From NCBI RefSeq assembly GCF_030409845.1, contig NZ_JAUFQQ010000005.1, forward strand, positions 434,001 through 498,000: a stretch of 64,000 nucleotides of DNA, written 5' to 3'. Source of the stretch: Flavobacterium branchiarum. GTDB lineage: Bacteria > Bacteroidota > Bacteroidia > Flavobacteriales > Flavobacteriaceae. The notes beneath the pieces were generated by a model, which was given only the letters and a program-made list of their open reading frames with translations, did no database searches and was not told where the DNA came from. Positions 35,574-43,951 of the stretch are shown here, piece after piece; position 1 is the stretch's first letter, and the number at the start of each line of letters is the position of its first letter. The translations under genes and the position numbers were made by a program.

Positions 35574-37766
35574 AACCAACAATCCAAATTCTCTTAAAGT
35601 ATTCACAGGTTTTGAATACCAAAACAATTCAAAATCATCAAAATTAGTTTCAAAATCGGCTTTGATTTCCTGAAAATTATAGGTTTTAGTTTTTGCCACC
35701 GAAATTTTCTGTAATATTTCAACTAGCCACTCTCCTTCATTTTTATTTGTCAGAATACTAAAACTTTCTTTTTTATCATGAAAAGTAAGCGTTAGCATTT
35801 CCCAAGAGTTTCCTTTTTTAGATTTGGTAAAAGATTCTGTAAAAGGCTTCCCTCCTAACCAAACAATTTTAGCTGTGGGTTTTATATTGAAATCTTCTGA
35901 CTCTTGTAAAGCATCAAAAATAAAATCTGATCCAATCTTAGTTTTTGGAATTTTAAAATCAAACCAATCTTGAAGCTCATAATCAAAACAAATTCCGTGC
36001 ATGAAATTGAATAATGATTTCTTAAGTCCAAAACTAAATTTATCGTGATTGATTCCCGTAGAATCTGTATAATCAATATCATTATTGGCAAAAGTTCCAA
36101 TAGCTTCTGTTGCTTTTTTTACACCAAATTTTTCAGGATACATTCCTACCGGACTATGCGCAGTCATGGCAAACTGATGCCAAAATCCAGATTGTAAAAT
36201 CCCTGCTTCAAATAACTGACGCACCATTTCTAGACTATCAACCGTTTCTTGAACTGTTTGCGTTGGATATCCGTACATTAAATAGGCATGAACCATAATA
36301 CCTGCTTCGGTAAAATTACGCGTCACTTTTGCTACTTGTTCTACAGTTACTCCTTTATCGATTAATTTCAATAACCTATCCGAAGCAACTTCTAGCCCTC
36401 CCGAAACGGCAATACAGCCCGATGCTTTTAATAATAAACATAAATCGGCTGAAAAACTTTTCTCGAAACGAATATTTGTCCACCAAGTTACAGCTAACTT
36501 TCTTCGAAGAATTTCGAGCGCCAAAGCACGCATAAGTGCAGGCGGAGCAGCTTCATCTACATAATGAAATCCGTTTTGTCCTGTTTGCGCCATCATGTCT
36601 TCCATTCGATCACATAACAAACTTGCAGCAACAGGTTCATAAACCTTTATGTAATCTAATGAAATATCACAAAAGGTACATTTTCCCCAATAACAACCAT
36701 GTGCCATTGTTAGTTTATTCCAGCGTCCGTCACTCCACATTCTATGCATCGGATTGACAATTTCTATAACCGAAATATATTTATCCAATAGCAAGTCAGA
36801 ATAATCTGGTGTTCCTACTTGAGATTGCTTATAATCTTGCTTAAGCGAATTGTTTTTATAAACTACTTCTCCATTTTCTAGCAGAAAAGTTCGCTTGTAT
36901 GAATTAGCTTCTGGGTTTTCTATACTCGAAATTAGTTCTTCGATGGGCACTTCTCCATCATCTAAAGTGATAAAATCGAAAAACTCAAAAACTCGTTTAT
37001 CTGAAAGTGAGCGCAACTCAGTATTTGGGAAACCACCACCCATTGAAATTTTAATTTCAGGATGATTTTGTTTTACCCACTGTGCAGATCTAAATGCGCT
37101 ATATAAATTCCCAGGAAAAGGAACTGAGATTAAAAAAAATATTGGTTTTACCGATTCGATACGTTCTTTTAAAATCGAAATTAAAACCTCATCAATATAG
37201 GTAGTCTCTTGTTGTAAAGCTTGGTACAATTCGTCAAAAGAATTAGCACTTCGTCCTAAACGTTCTGCATAGCGACTGAAACCAAAATTCTCATCGATAC
37301 ATTCTACAATAAAATCCGAAATATCTTCAAGATACAAGGTTGCTAAATGTTTCGCTTTGTCCTGCGTTCCCATTGTTCCAAAAGCCCAATCAAGTTCTTC
37401 TAATTGTGCAAAACGAGAAGCCTCTGGCAAGAAATCTTCCTGACAAATTTGTAATGCTAATGTTGGATTCTTTCCTTGCAAAAAGGCAATTACAGCATCA
37501 ATCGTCTTAAGATACTCCTCTTGAAGCGCAAAAATACGTTTAGAGTTATCTGAGATTTCAGAAACTTCAAACTTTGAACTTGAACCTTCAAATACATCTG
37601 TTAATCCTTTCTTCGAAAACAATTCTAGAATTACTTCGATACCCAAATCTGCCTGAACAGATTCTATATTTTTAGTATTCAGAAACCCCTTGATATAAGC
37701 GGTTGCTGGATACGGCGTATTCAATTGAGTAAATGGAGGTGTAATTACAAAAAGCTTCGTTTTCAA
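35568..37766 (-). CDS. Large radical SAM protein with N-terminal cobalamin-binding-like region
   Basis: 732 residues from a TTG start at 37766, 18 nt after a perfect promoter box. The first 300 residues resemble a B12-binding Rossmann region (KLFVITPPFTQLNTPYPATAYIKGFL near the start, SMGGGFPNTEL and DFITLDDGEVPIEEL near 240-277). The iron-sulfur site is AHGCYWGKCTFCDIS, with Cys358, Cys363 and Cys366: a CX4CX2C spacing rather than the usual CX3CX2C. Then VDEAAPPALMRAL, SGGLEVASDRLLKLIDKG and YLMYGYPTQT follow the barrel strands. The substrate is unknown, and there is no obvious RiPP precursor or methyl-acceptor gene nearby. It converges with the MBL hydrolase. Confidence 0.88.
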   Translation of the reverse strand: MKTKLFVITPPFTQLNTPYPATAYIKGFLNTKNIESVQADLGIEVILELFSKKGLTDVFEGSSSKFEVSEISDNSKRIFALQEEYLKTIDAVIAFLQGKNPTLALQICQEDFLPEASRFAQLEELDWAFGTMGTQDKAKHLATLYLEDISDFIVECIDENFGFSRYAERLGRSANSFDELYQALQQETTYIDEVLISILKERIESVKPIFFLISVPFPGNLYSAFRSAQWVKQNHPEIKISMGGGFPNTELRSLSDKRVFEFFDFITLDDGEVPIEELISSIENPEANSYKRTFLLENGEVVYKNNSLKQDYKQSQVGTPDYSDLLLDKYISVIEIVNPMHRMWSDGRWNKLTMAHGCYWGKCTFCDISLDYIKVYEPVAASLLCDRMEDMMAQTGQNGFHYVDEAAPPALMRALALEILRRKLAVTWWTNIRFEKSFSADLCLLLKASGCIAVSGGLEVASDRLLKLIDKGVTVEQVAKVTRNFTEAGIMVHAYLMYGYPTQTVQETVDSLEMVRQLFEAGILQSGFWHQFAMTAHSPVGMYPEKFGVKKATEAIGTFANNDIDYTDSTGINHDKFSFGLKKSLFNFMHGICFDYELQDWFDFKIPKTKIGSDFIFDALQESEDFNIKPTAKIVWLGGKPFTESFTKSKKGNSWEMLTLTFHDKKESFSILTNKNEGEWLVEILQKISVAKTKTYNFQEIKADFETNFDDFELFWYSKPVNTLREFGLLVL

Positions 37767-37783
37767 GGCAACAATATTTTCTG

Positions 37784-37791
37784 CAAAAATA
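37784..37791 (-). promoter_or_regulatory. -7 promoter box (TATTTTTG) of the radical SAM gene
   Basis: A perfect TAnnTTTG on the minus strand with a predicted leader of about 13 nt, which supports the TTG start at 37766. Confidence 0.6.
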
Positions 37792-37840
37792 CGGCATATT
37801 TATAATGTTTTTGCAAAAAGATTTAGATCCTATTTTTCAA

Positions 37841-37872
37841 GCAAAAACCCTTTAAGAATAATTATCAAAAGG
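37841..37872 (-). terminator. Probable terminator after the MFS gene
   Basis: CCTTT (37849-37853) pairs with AAAGG (37868-37872), and the minus strand then reads GGGTTTTTGC. The short stem makes this a weak call. Confidence 0.45.
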
Positions 37873-37897
37873 CTTTGCTATTTTATTACTTCCTCAA

Positions 37898-39175
37898 CTA
37901 AAACTTATGTTCTTTTTTACTGATTACTAACAATGACAACATCGAAATAAAAGCCGCAATACTAAGATAAAAACCTACATAGGTTAAATCATAAGTACTT
38001 GCTAGCCAAATCGCAATCATTGGTGCGAATGCTGCACCAATAATTCCTGCCAAATTAAAAGTTAATGAAGCTCCTGAGTAACGAACATTCGTTGGAAATA
38101 ATTCAGATAGAAACGTTCCTAAAGGCCCATAAGTGAATCCCATCAAAGCCATTCCTAAGCATAAAAAGAATGTTACCATCGCTGTATTTCCTGAATTTAA
38201 AAAATAGGAAAAGAAAAAACCAAAAACAGCTATGGCTCCCGTAGTTAAAATTAATATTTTACGACGTCCGATTTTATCCGCAACTACAGCCGAAATTGGA
38301 ATAAATAAAGCGAAAAACAATACTGAAAATAACTGAATCAATAAAAAGTCTCTTTTTGCATAACCCAAATCAGAAGTTGCCCAACTCAATGTAAATACGG
38401 TCATTAAATAAAACACCAAGAATGTTGTAACCGCTGCAAGTGTTCCAAATATCAATTGATTTTTATACGACTTGACCAAAGTTAAAAATGGAATTTTCAC
38501 TTCTTCTTGTTCCTTTTTAGAATTTTCAAAAGAAGGTGTTTCTGTTATTTTAGTTCGGATATAAAACCCAACCACTACCAAAAGTGAACTGGCGATAAAA
38601 GGAATTCTCCATCCATAATTCATAAAATCTTCATTACTCATTGAATCTGTTAGTAATAAAAAAGTACCTCCAGAAAGCAACAACCCAATTGGCGCCCCTA
38701 ATTGTGGGAACATGCCATACCAAGCACGTTTATTTGGTGGTGCGTTTTCGATAGCTAGCAAAACAGCTCCTCCCCATTCTCCACCTAATCCAACGCCTTG
38801 TCCAAATCGGCATAACATCAATAATAAAGGAGCAGTGACACCAATACTTGCGTAACTAGGTAAAAAACCAATGGCTACTGTCGAAATTCCCATAGTCAAT
38901 AATGCAGCAACTAAAGTAAATTTACGTCCAATTTTATCTCCATAATGTCCGAAAAATGCAGAACCCAAAGGGCGAGATAAAAAAGCAATCGAAAAAGTGG
39001 CTAGTGACTCTAATGTTGCCATTGTAGGATCTGAACTTGGAAAAAATAACTGAGGAAAAACTAAAACCGCAGCATTGGCATAAATATAAAAGTCGAAAAA
39101 CTCGATTGTGGTACCAATTAAACTACCAAAAAGAACGTGTTTTGTGGAATTTATTTTTTTTGAATTATTTTTCAT
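37898..39175 (-). CDS. MFS transporter of the metabolite:H+ symporter (ProP/ShiA-like) family
   Basis: 425 residues from ATG 39175 (MKNNSKKINSTKHVLFGSLIGTTIEFFDFYIY); twelve extra in-frame upstream codons were rejected. Twelve membrane segments. MHS-family signatures: SLIGTTIEFFDFYIYANAA in helix 1, RPLGSAFFGHYGDKIGRKFTL (motif A), CRFGQGVGLGGEWGGAVLLA, and the second-half VVADKIGRRKILIL and ELFPTNVRYSGASLTFN. Members import proline/betaine, shikimate, citrate or other organic acids with protons. The substrate is unknown. Single gene. Confidence 0.93.
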   Translation of the reverse strand: MKNNSKKINSTKHVLFGSLIGTTIEFFDFYIYANAAVLVFPQLFFPSSDPTMATLESLATFSIAFLSRPLGSAFFGHYGDKIGRKFTLVAALLTMGISTVAIGFLPSYASIGVTAPLLLMLCRFGQGVGLGGEWGGAVLLAIENAPPNKRAWYGMFPQLGAPIGLLLSGGTFLLLTDSMSNEDFMNYGWRIPFIASSLLVVVGFYIRTKITETPSFENSKKEQEEVKIPFLTLVKSYKNQLIFGTLAAVTTFLVFYLMTVFTLSWATSDLGYAKRDFLLIQLFSVLFFALFIPISAVVADKIGRRKILILTTGAIAVFGFFFSYFLNSGNTAMVTFFLCLGMALMGFTYGPLGTFLSELFPTNVRYSGASLTFNLAGIIGAAFAPMIAIWLASTYDLTYVGFYLSIAAFISMLSLLVISKKEHKF

Positions 39176-39244
39176 GTGATTAAATATAAATTTTAAGAAA
39201 ACAAGATGCAAAAATGAAGCTAATTCCTAAAATGAACAAATATT

Positions 39245-39393
39245 TATCTTTGAAATTAAAATATCTTTGTGAAAATCACAATCAAAAATAGAGTCAATAC
39301 TCTAATTAAAATGTTCTGTCAAAAAATATAACATAAATGGCCGGAATTTCTTCCGACCACTACTACCGCTATAGGTAGTTTTTAGTTTTTACA
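39245..39393 (+). ncRNA. Candidate small RNA with promoter, hairpin and terminator
   Basis: Two perfect plus-strand TAnnTTTG boxes (TATCTTTG at 39245-39252 and 39262-39269) point into a gap that holds no plus-strand gene. Downstream, CGGAA TTTC TTCCG makes a small hairpin near 39342-39355, and ACTACC (39362-39367) pairs with GGTAGT (39374-39379) before TTTTTAGTTTTT. Initiation near 39273 would give a transcript of about 115 nt. The longest reading frame inside has 13 codons. It lies between the MFS start and the end of a DUF6705 gene, antisense to neither. Confidence 0.45.
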
Positions 39394-39405
39394 AGCTTTT
39401 CACTT

Positions 39406-39978
39406 CTATTGTTTTAATAATATTATTTGATCAGCTGTAGGCATAATTTGTTTCGCTCCTCCATTAGGACAACTATTTTGATCAATAATCATCGATTCAG
39501 TAACTAAGAATAAAGTCATTTTTGTATTATTACTGTCTTTTAAGAAATCAATGAATATAGTACCTGCTTGCCCGCAATTTGCATTTTTACCACTATAATT
39601 TAAAGCGTAGGTAGTAGTATCAAGATAATCTCCTCTAATTACATAAGGACTAGAATCAGGCAATGCTCTTGTATCTTCAATCACAGTACCATTACTATTT
39701 ATTACAAGGTAACGCATTAATAATATATCTTCTTTAAAACTCTCTCTTACGGCTAAGAATTTTGTTATTCTAAATTCGTAATTTTTACCACCATAAGTTC
39801 CTTTCCAAGTACCAATAAATTTGTCTAAAACATGATTTACATCTTGTAAGTATGCTCCTTTTGGAAATGCTTTGTTAGTATCCATGTATTTTAAAACTTC
39901 TTCTGTAGTAACTATAATTTGCGCTTTAGAAGATAAATTACATACAATCAGAATACTTATAATAATTATTTTTCTCAT
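39406..39978 (-). CDS. DUF6705-like secreted protein, second tandem copy
   Basis: 190 residues from ATG 39978, which gives a signal peptide MRKIIIISILIVCNLSSKAQ. Nine further in-frame codons upstream (from 40005) are a by-product of duplication (see the copy at 40133). The mature protein is a lipocalin-like beta domain: IGTWKGTYGGKNYEFRITKF, LLMRYLVINSNGTVIEDTRALPDSSPY, YALNYSGKNANCGQAGTIFI and ending PNGGAKQIMPTADQIILLKQ. Two cysteines (NCGQ and SCPNGG) are shared with the paralogue and may form a disulfide. I assign DUF6705 with moderate confidence; function unknown. Confidence 0.8.
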   Translation of the reverse strand: MRKIIIISILIVCNLSSKAQIIVTTEEVLKYMDTNKAFPKGAYLQDVNHVLDKFIGTWKGTYGGKNYEFRITKFLAVRESFKEDILLMRYLVINSNGTVIEDTRALPDSSPYVIRGDYLDTTTYALNYSGKNANCGQAGTIFIDFLKDSNNTKMTLFLVTESMIIDQNSCPNGGAKQIMPTADQIILLKQ

Positions 39979-40069
39979 CGTATTTGTTTTAGATTTTATG
40001 GACATGGTGTTGTTGTTAGTTTATCTTTAAACTTAACAAAACAACTTCAGAAGAAAAACCTTAAAACAG

Positions 40070-40099
40070 AAAAGCAGTATTTCAAAAAACACTGCTTTT
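40070..40099 (-). terminator. Terminator between the two DUF6705-like genes
   Basis: AAAAGCAGT (40070-40078) and ACTGCTTTT (40091-40099) form a 9-bp stem; the minus strand continues with T-rich sequence. It ends transcription after the first copy, so the second copy may need its own promoter. Confidence 0.7.
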
Positions 40100-40132
40100 G
40101 TTTTGATTTCTAAAATTGAGAATTAAAGTTAT

Positions 40133-40705
40133 CTACTGTTTGATTAAGCTCATTTTGGTTGTTGGAAATAATTGCGGGGCTGCACCATTGGGACAATATT
40201 CTTCAATTATAAAATCTTGTCTAGGGGTAAGAAACAGTTCTATGGCGCTATTATTTATGTTTTTTGTCAACATAACAACTAATTCTCCCCCTTGTCCACA
40301 TTGGCTTTGACGGCCTGTATAAGTTAAAACAAAATAGGTTTTGTTAAAATAAGAACTTTTCGCTGTATAAGGGCTGTCATCTGGCTCTGCTCTGGTATCT
40401 TCTAAAACACTACCGTTAGTGTCTTTAATAATATAACGCATTATTAATCTGTCTTGGGTTAGACCATCATATGTAGTCATTTTTTTTGTAAATGTGATTT
40501 CATAATTTCTCCCATTATAAGTTCCTTTCCAAGTGCCTACATAATTATCCCTAATACCATTTATATCTTTTAAATAAGTGACACTTTCAGGGATACCATT
40601 ATCAGCTTGGATATATTCTGCTAAGTTTTCTATTGGAACAACTGATTGTGCTTTACAGGATAAATTGCATACAGTCAGAATACTTATAATAATTATTTTT
40701 TTCAT
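40133..40705 (-). CDS. DUF6705-like secreted protein, first tandem copy
   Basis: 190 residues from ATG 40705 (MKKIIIISILTVCNLSCKAQ). It starts 17 nt after the stop of the JAMM-type lipoprotein gene. The mature part parallels the second copy: VGTWKGTYNGRNYEITFTKK, RLIMRYIIKDTNGSVLEDTRAEPDDSPY, YFVLTYTGRQSQCGQGGELVVML and ending CPNGAAPQLFPTTKMSLIKQ. The two copies have the same length and framework but differ at many surface positions, so the duplication is not recent in the coding part. Cotranscription with the lipoprotein suggests a functional link such as partner or protective protein, which is inference. Confidence 0.8.
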   Translation of the reverse strand: MKKIIIISILTVCNLSCKAQSVVPIENLAEYIQADNGIPESVTYLKDINGIRDNYVGTWKGTYNGRNYEITFTKKMTTYDGLTQDRLIMRYIIKDTNGSVLEDTRAEPDDSPYTAKSSYFNKTYFVLTYTGRQSQCGQGGELVVMLTKNINNSAIELFLTPRQDFIIEEYCPNGAAPQLFPTTKMSLIKQ

Positions 40706-40722
40706 CGTATTTGTTTCAGATT

Positions 40723-42108
40723 TTATGGACATGGTGTTGTTGTTAGTTTATCTTTAGCGTCTAGAGTTTTTTTGTCAGTAGTACCATCATTATTTATTTT
40801 GAACAAAGAAATACCAGTAATATTATTTTCTTTCATGAATTTTAAAAAACCTCGTTCTTTTGAGTTACTTTTTCGCATTGTAGTTTCATATTTTTCATTT
40901 AACTCTTTAAAATTCAATCCCAGATTAAGATTACTATAAGAGTCTTCAAGTCTAAGTGTATAATTTCCTTTACTAGAAATCATAGTCCCATAAATATCTG
41001 ATAAAGGAATTCCATTTTTGTTGGCTTTTACCAAAAGTACCATAAAAGATTGTACATCTGCGGGAGAAAACATTTTAATAGGCCGATTAATAATTGGGTT
41101 ATCGTTTAAATCTGCAGTTCCAGTATCATAATCGTCAAGATGGGTATGCATATAACCAATGGTATTAGCATCATGCGGTAGTTTCATCGAATCACTACTT
41201 AAATTAGTAAGAGCTGTAAAAGACCTGTCCTTGTTTTCCAAATAACCAGTTTCCTTTTTTAGTTTTGTCTTCTTGCTTAATTCATCCTGTTTAGCTTTAA
41301 AATTTGGATTTGTATTCTGCTTTTTAATTTGATCGCAAGGGTTTTCAGTATTTCCCGTTGTACCGCCACCACCGCCACTACCATGAGGAGGATTTGTATA
41401 TTCAGACGGATTAGTCACTCCTCCGAATGAGGGACCACGAGGGATATAGGTCATAGGAGGAAACGTTGGTGGTGATGATGGAGACGTAATTACAACATCT
41501 CTAAGCGGTATAGCAGGAGAACTACTACTACTTCCTCCTCCTCCTTTGGGTTCTTCTTCATCAAGACAAAGAGAACAAGGGGAGGCTATCATTTTACTTT
41601 GTTCATTGTTACTGACAGGCGATAACATTGCTACTATTCCTTCTTGAATAACTTTATTATTCTCAAATTTAGCTACTTTTATAAAACCATTTTTCAAATT
41701 CCAAGAGCTAATGTATCCATTAAAATCACCACCATCTATTGATTGGCTACTATTGTTTGAACTTATATCGGGGAATATCTCAAAGATTAATGCTTCATAA
41801 TTATTTTCACTTATCTTATAAAGATACAAATTTTGTTTCCAAATTTCTGATGCATTTCTTTTGCGTTCAACGATAGGAACAATAATGGTTTCAGTCCCAT
41901 CTTCTGAGGTTGTTCTTTTGGCTTGACTCCAATTGTATTCTAAATTTTGAAATATATCAAAATTTGGGCTTTCAGCTTCGTACTTTTTAAACCAAGTTTG
42001 AGCATCTAAAGTTTGATTTGTTACCATTTCTTCAGTACTGCAAGAGTAGACAAGAAGAATAAATAAAGATAAAGAGTAGCTTAAGATATTAAGGATAGCT
42101 TTTTTCAT
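40723..42108 (-). CDS. Lipoprotein with C-terminal JAMM/MPN-like domain
   Basis: 461 residues from ATG 42108; 18 extra in-frame codons upstream were rejected. Signal peptide with lipobox VYSC (Cys23). Residues about 30-190 form an unassigned domain (LDAQTWFKKYEAESPNFDIF, then IVPIVERKR and LYLYKISENNYEALIFEIF). A Gly/Ser/Pro-rich linker follows (about 185-270). The C-terminus has GYMHTHLDD and, 24 residues on, MFSPADVQSF: His-x-His...Ser-x-x-Asp as in JAMM metalloproteases, with a longer insertion than usual and a possible catalytic Glu in KKETGYLEN. Such a tail on a variable lipoprotein could be a peptidase or toxin-like module. It ends KDKLTTTPCP, a string echoed before the second DUF6705 copy. 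Confidence 0.78.
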   Translation of the reverse strand: MKKAILNILSYSLSLFILLVYSCSTEEMVTNQTLDAQTWFKKYEAESPNFDIFQNLEYNWSQAKRTTSEDGTETIIVPIVERKRNASEIWKQNLYLYKISENNYEALIFEIFPDISSNNSSQSIDGGDFNGYISSWNLKNGFIKVAKFENNKVIQEGIVAMLSPVSNNEQSKMIASPCSLCLDEEEPKGGGGSSSSSPAIPLRDVVITSPSSPPTFPPMTYIPRGPSFGGVTNPSEYTNPPHGSGGGGGTTGNTENPCDQIKKQNTNPNFKAKQDELSKKTKLKKETGYLENKDRSFTALTNLSSDSMKLPHDANTIGYMHTHLDDYDTGTADLNDNPIINRPIKMFSPADVQSFMVLLVKANKNGIPLSDIYGTMISSKGNYTLRLEDSYSNLNLGLNFKELNEKYETTMRKSNSKERGFLKFMKENNITGISLFKINNDGTTDKKTLDAKDKLTTTPCP

Positions 42109-42255
42109 ACATACATATATTTTTAAACAAGCAATAGTAATACTTTTTTTCCAAAAAATCAAGTATTAGCTAAAAATTACTCAAAAAAGACTACAAAAAA
42201 TTATTTTATTTAACAATATACTAACTTAAGTATTGATGTTGCTAGGATCCTAATT

Positions 42256-42492
42256 TTATCGAAAACCTAACCTTGTAACGTTTCCATGTTGTTCAGTAAA
42301 CGCTTTTTCTGGAACTTCTTTTTTTGACCTCTTATCAAAGGCAGTTAACTGCCAAGGGGTAATATTTTCGATATTAATGTAAAGCGCATCATACGGCTTA
42401 TATTTAGTAATTTGAATACCAACAATTATACACTGTCTAAACTCGTAAAATGAATTGTAATTTTGGATTGAGCTTACAGAATTAAGAATTTC
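42256..42492 (-). pseudogene. C-terminal remnant of an unidentified gene
   Basis: On the minus strand a frame of 78 codons is open between stops at 42493-42495 and 42256-42258 but has no ATG, GTG or TTG near its beginning. It reads as plausible protein: SSIQNYNSFYEFRQCIIVG, QITKYKPYDALYINIENIT, PWQLTAFDKRSKKEVPEKAF and TEQHGNVTRLGFR. The composition (Trp, Pro, charged loops) is unlike random AT-rich DNA. I do not recognise the family. It lies in the 606-bp gap between the TPR gene and the lipoprotein gene, where the rest (42109-42255 and 42493-42714) shows nothing I can name. Confidence 0.5.
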
Positions 42493-42714
42493 TTAAAAGC
42501 ATTCAATTTTTTTACAACTAAGCGACACTAATATTGTATATATATAAAAGCTTAGGAATTAATTCATAAAACCCTATACTTTACGGCAACCAATGCGATT
42601 TAGCAAAACAACAACTATCTAATAATCAAACAATACTTAATCAACTCTTCTCGCTCTTAGTTTGGCAAAATATTTAATTATACCAATGTACCTATTACAG
42701 CATCCTTTCTAGTA

Positions 42715-43233
42715 TTATTTCTTTTTCTTTTTAATAGGTTTCTCTTTTTTAGAACCTTTATTTATTTTTTTGTTCAATCTTTTTTCAGTCTCTTCAATTT
42801 CATAATCATAAAATGAATTTAACGTTTGAAGTCTTGCTTGTTTCACTATTTTTAATGCTTTTTTAAATTCCATCTGGCTTTCTAAAAACATTACTTTCTT
42901 AAGAAGAATCTCTACTTTATTAATTCCTTTAATTGTTAATGCAAAATCAATTAACCTAACTGCTTCTTCATGATCTTCATTCATGATTAAAGTATGAATG
43001 TAAGAAGGATATATTTCAATGGCATTAATATTAATTAAAATAGCCTGTTGAAAATACTCTTTGGCCTCATCATATTTAAACAAATGATCGCTTAATATCT
43101 GCCCGTATAAACACAATGCCATTGTATTTTTTTCATCATAAGACAATGCATAATCCAATGATTCAATAGTTTCTTCCAGCGAATACGGATAATTATCTAA
43201 TGCTTGAAAAAGGTACTTATCTATTGTTTTCAT
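42715..43233 (-). CDS. TPR-like protein at the end of the RtcB/PrfH operon
   Basis: 172 residues. Three to four helical hairpins with the tetratricopeptide pattern: ALSYDEKNTMALCLYGQIL followed by KYDEAKEYFQQAILI, ALTIKGINKVEILLKKVMFL followed by EFKKALKIVKQARL. The tail is extremely basic (KKINKGSKKEKPIKKKKK), suited to RNA or ribosome contact. It starts 28 nt after the prfH stop, so it is probably the last gene of that unit. Role unknown; a scaffold for the repair proteins is a guess. Confidence 0.82.
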   Translation of the reverse strand: MKTIDKYLFQALDNYPYSLEETIESLDYALSYDEKNTMALCLYGQILSDHLFKYDEAKEYFQQAILININAIEIYPSYIHTLIMNEDHEEAVRLIDFALTIKGINKVEILLKKVMFLESQMEFKKALKIVKQARLQTLNSFYDYEIEETEKRLNKKINKGSKKEKPIKKKKK

Positions 43234-43261
43234 AATTTATTCTATTTTAAAGATTTTGAGA

Positions 43262-43951
43262 TTAATCATTACCTAAATAATCTTCTCTTTTTAATCTTTG
43301 TCGTTCTTGTTTGAAATTTTTTGCCTGTTTTTGTTTTTTAAAATCCGATCCTTCAAAAACACGAATTGGATTGCCTCTTTGTATTTGCAACTGATTCATC
43401 CATTGGGCTTGAAATTCGGCTTTAAATTGTTTTACTGTTTCGTCCTTAAACTTTTGTAATAACCGCTCGGTAGCTAGTTTTTTATTCTGATGTTGCGAAC
43501 GCGAATCCATCGACACTACACTAATTCCTGTAGGTACATGAGTCGCTCTAACTGCCGAGCTTACTTTGTTTACATGTTGCCCGCCAGCACCTGAACTACG
43601 CATTGCCTGATACTGGATATCATGCTCATAAATTTGAGTTGTAGTTGTTTTATCAACTTCAAAAATTCCGATAAACCAATTTTTACGTTTATGAAATTTC
43701 CTAAACTGACTCTGCCCTATCCACTGAATTGTTCCAATCCAAGAGTTTACAAACGCATCAAGAGTATCACTTTCTAATAAAATTGTGACAGTTTCAACTG
43801 TCCCATTTTCTATTCCTGTTTCTCGTTGAAGCAAAGTAGTCTTTATTTTACTGATAGTAGCTTCTTCTAGGAATGTTTTTAAAACCTGAGCCACAACCCA
43901 GCTACATTCTGCTGGGCCACGGCCTGATGTTATTTGAATTATTTTTTCCAT
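43262..43951 (-). CDS. prfH: Peptide chain release factor H (PrfH)
   Basis: 229 residues, much shorter than RF1/RF2 (about 360), because the codon-recognition domain is missing. The catalytic GGQ loop is intact: [26 protein letters not shown] with GGQ at 123-125, followed by [11 protein letters not shown]. The N-terminus [21 protein letters not shown] is typical of PrfH. The tail is basic, as in ribosome-rescue factors ([10 protein letters not shown]). Known context: prfH lies beside an rtcB homologue in many bacteria and is associated with releasing peptide from ribosomes with broken RNA so that RtcB can religate them. Its first 13 nt overlap the end of the zinc-ribbon gene. Confidence 0.94.
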   Translation of the reverse strand: MEKIIQITSGRGPAECSWVVAQVLKTFLEEATISKIKTTLLQRETGIENGTVETVTILLESDTLDAFVNSWIGTIQWIGQSQFRKFHKRKNWFIGIFEVDKTTTTQIYEHDIQYQAMRSSGAGGQHVNKVSSAVRATHVPTGISVVSMDSRSQHQNKKLATERLLQKFKDETVKQFKAEFQAQWMNQLQIQRGNPIRVFEGSDFKKQKQAKNFKQERQRLKREDYLGND

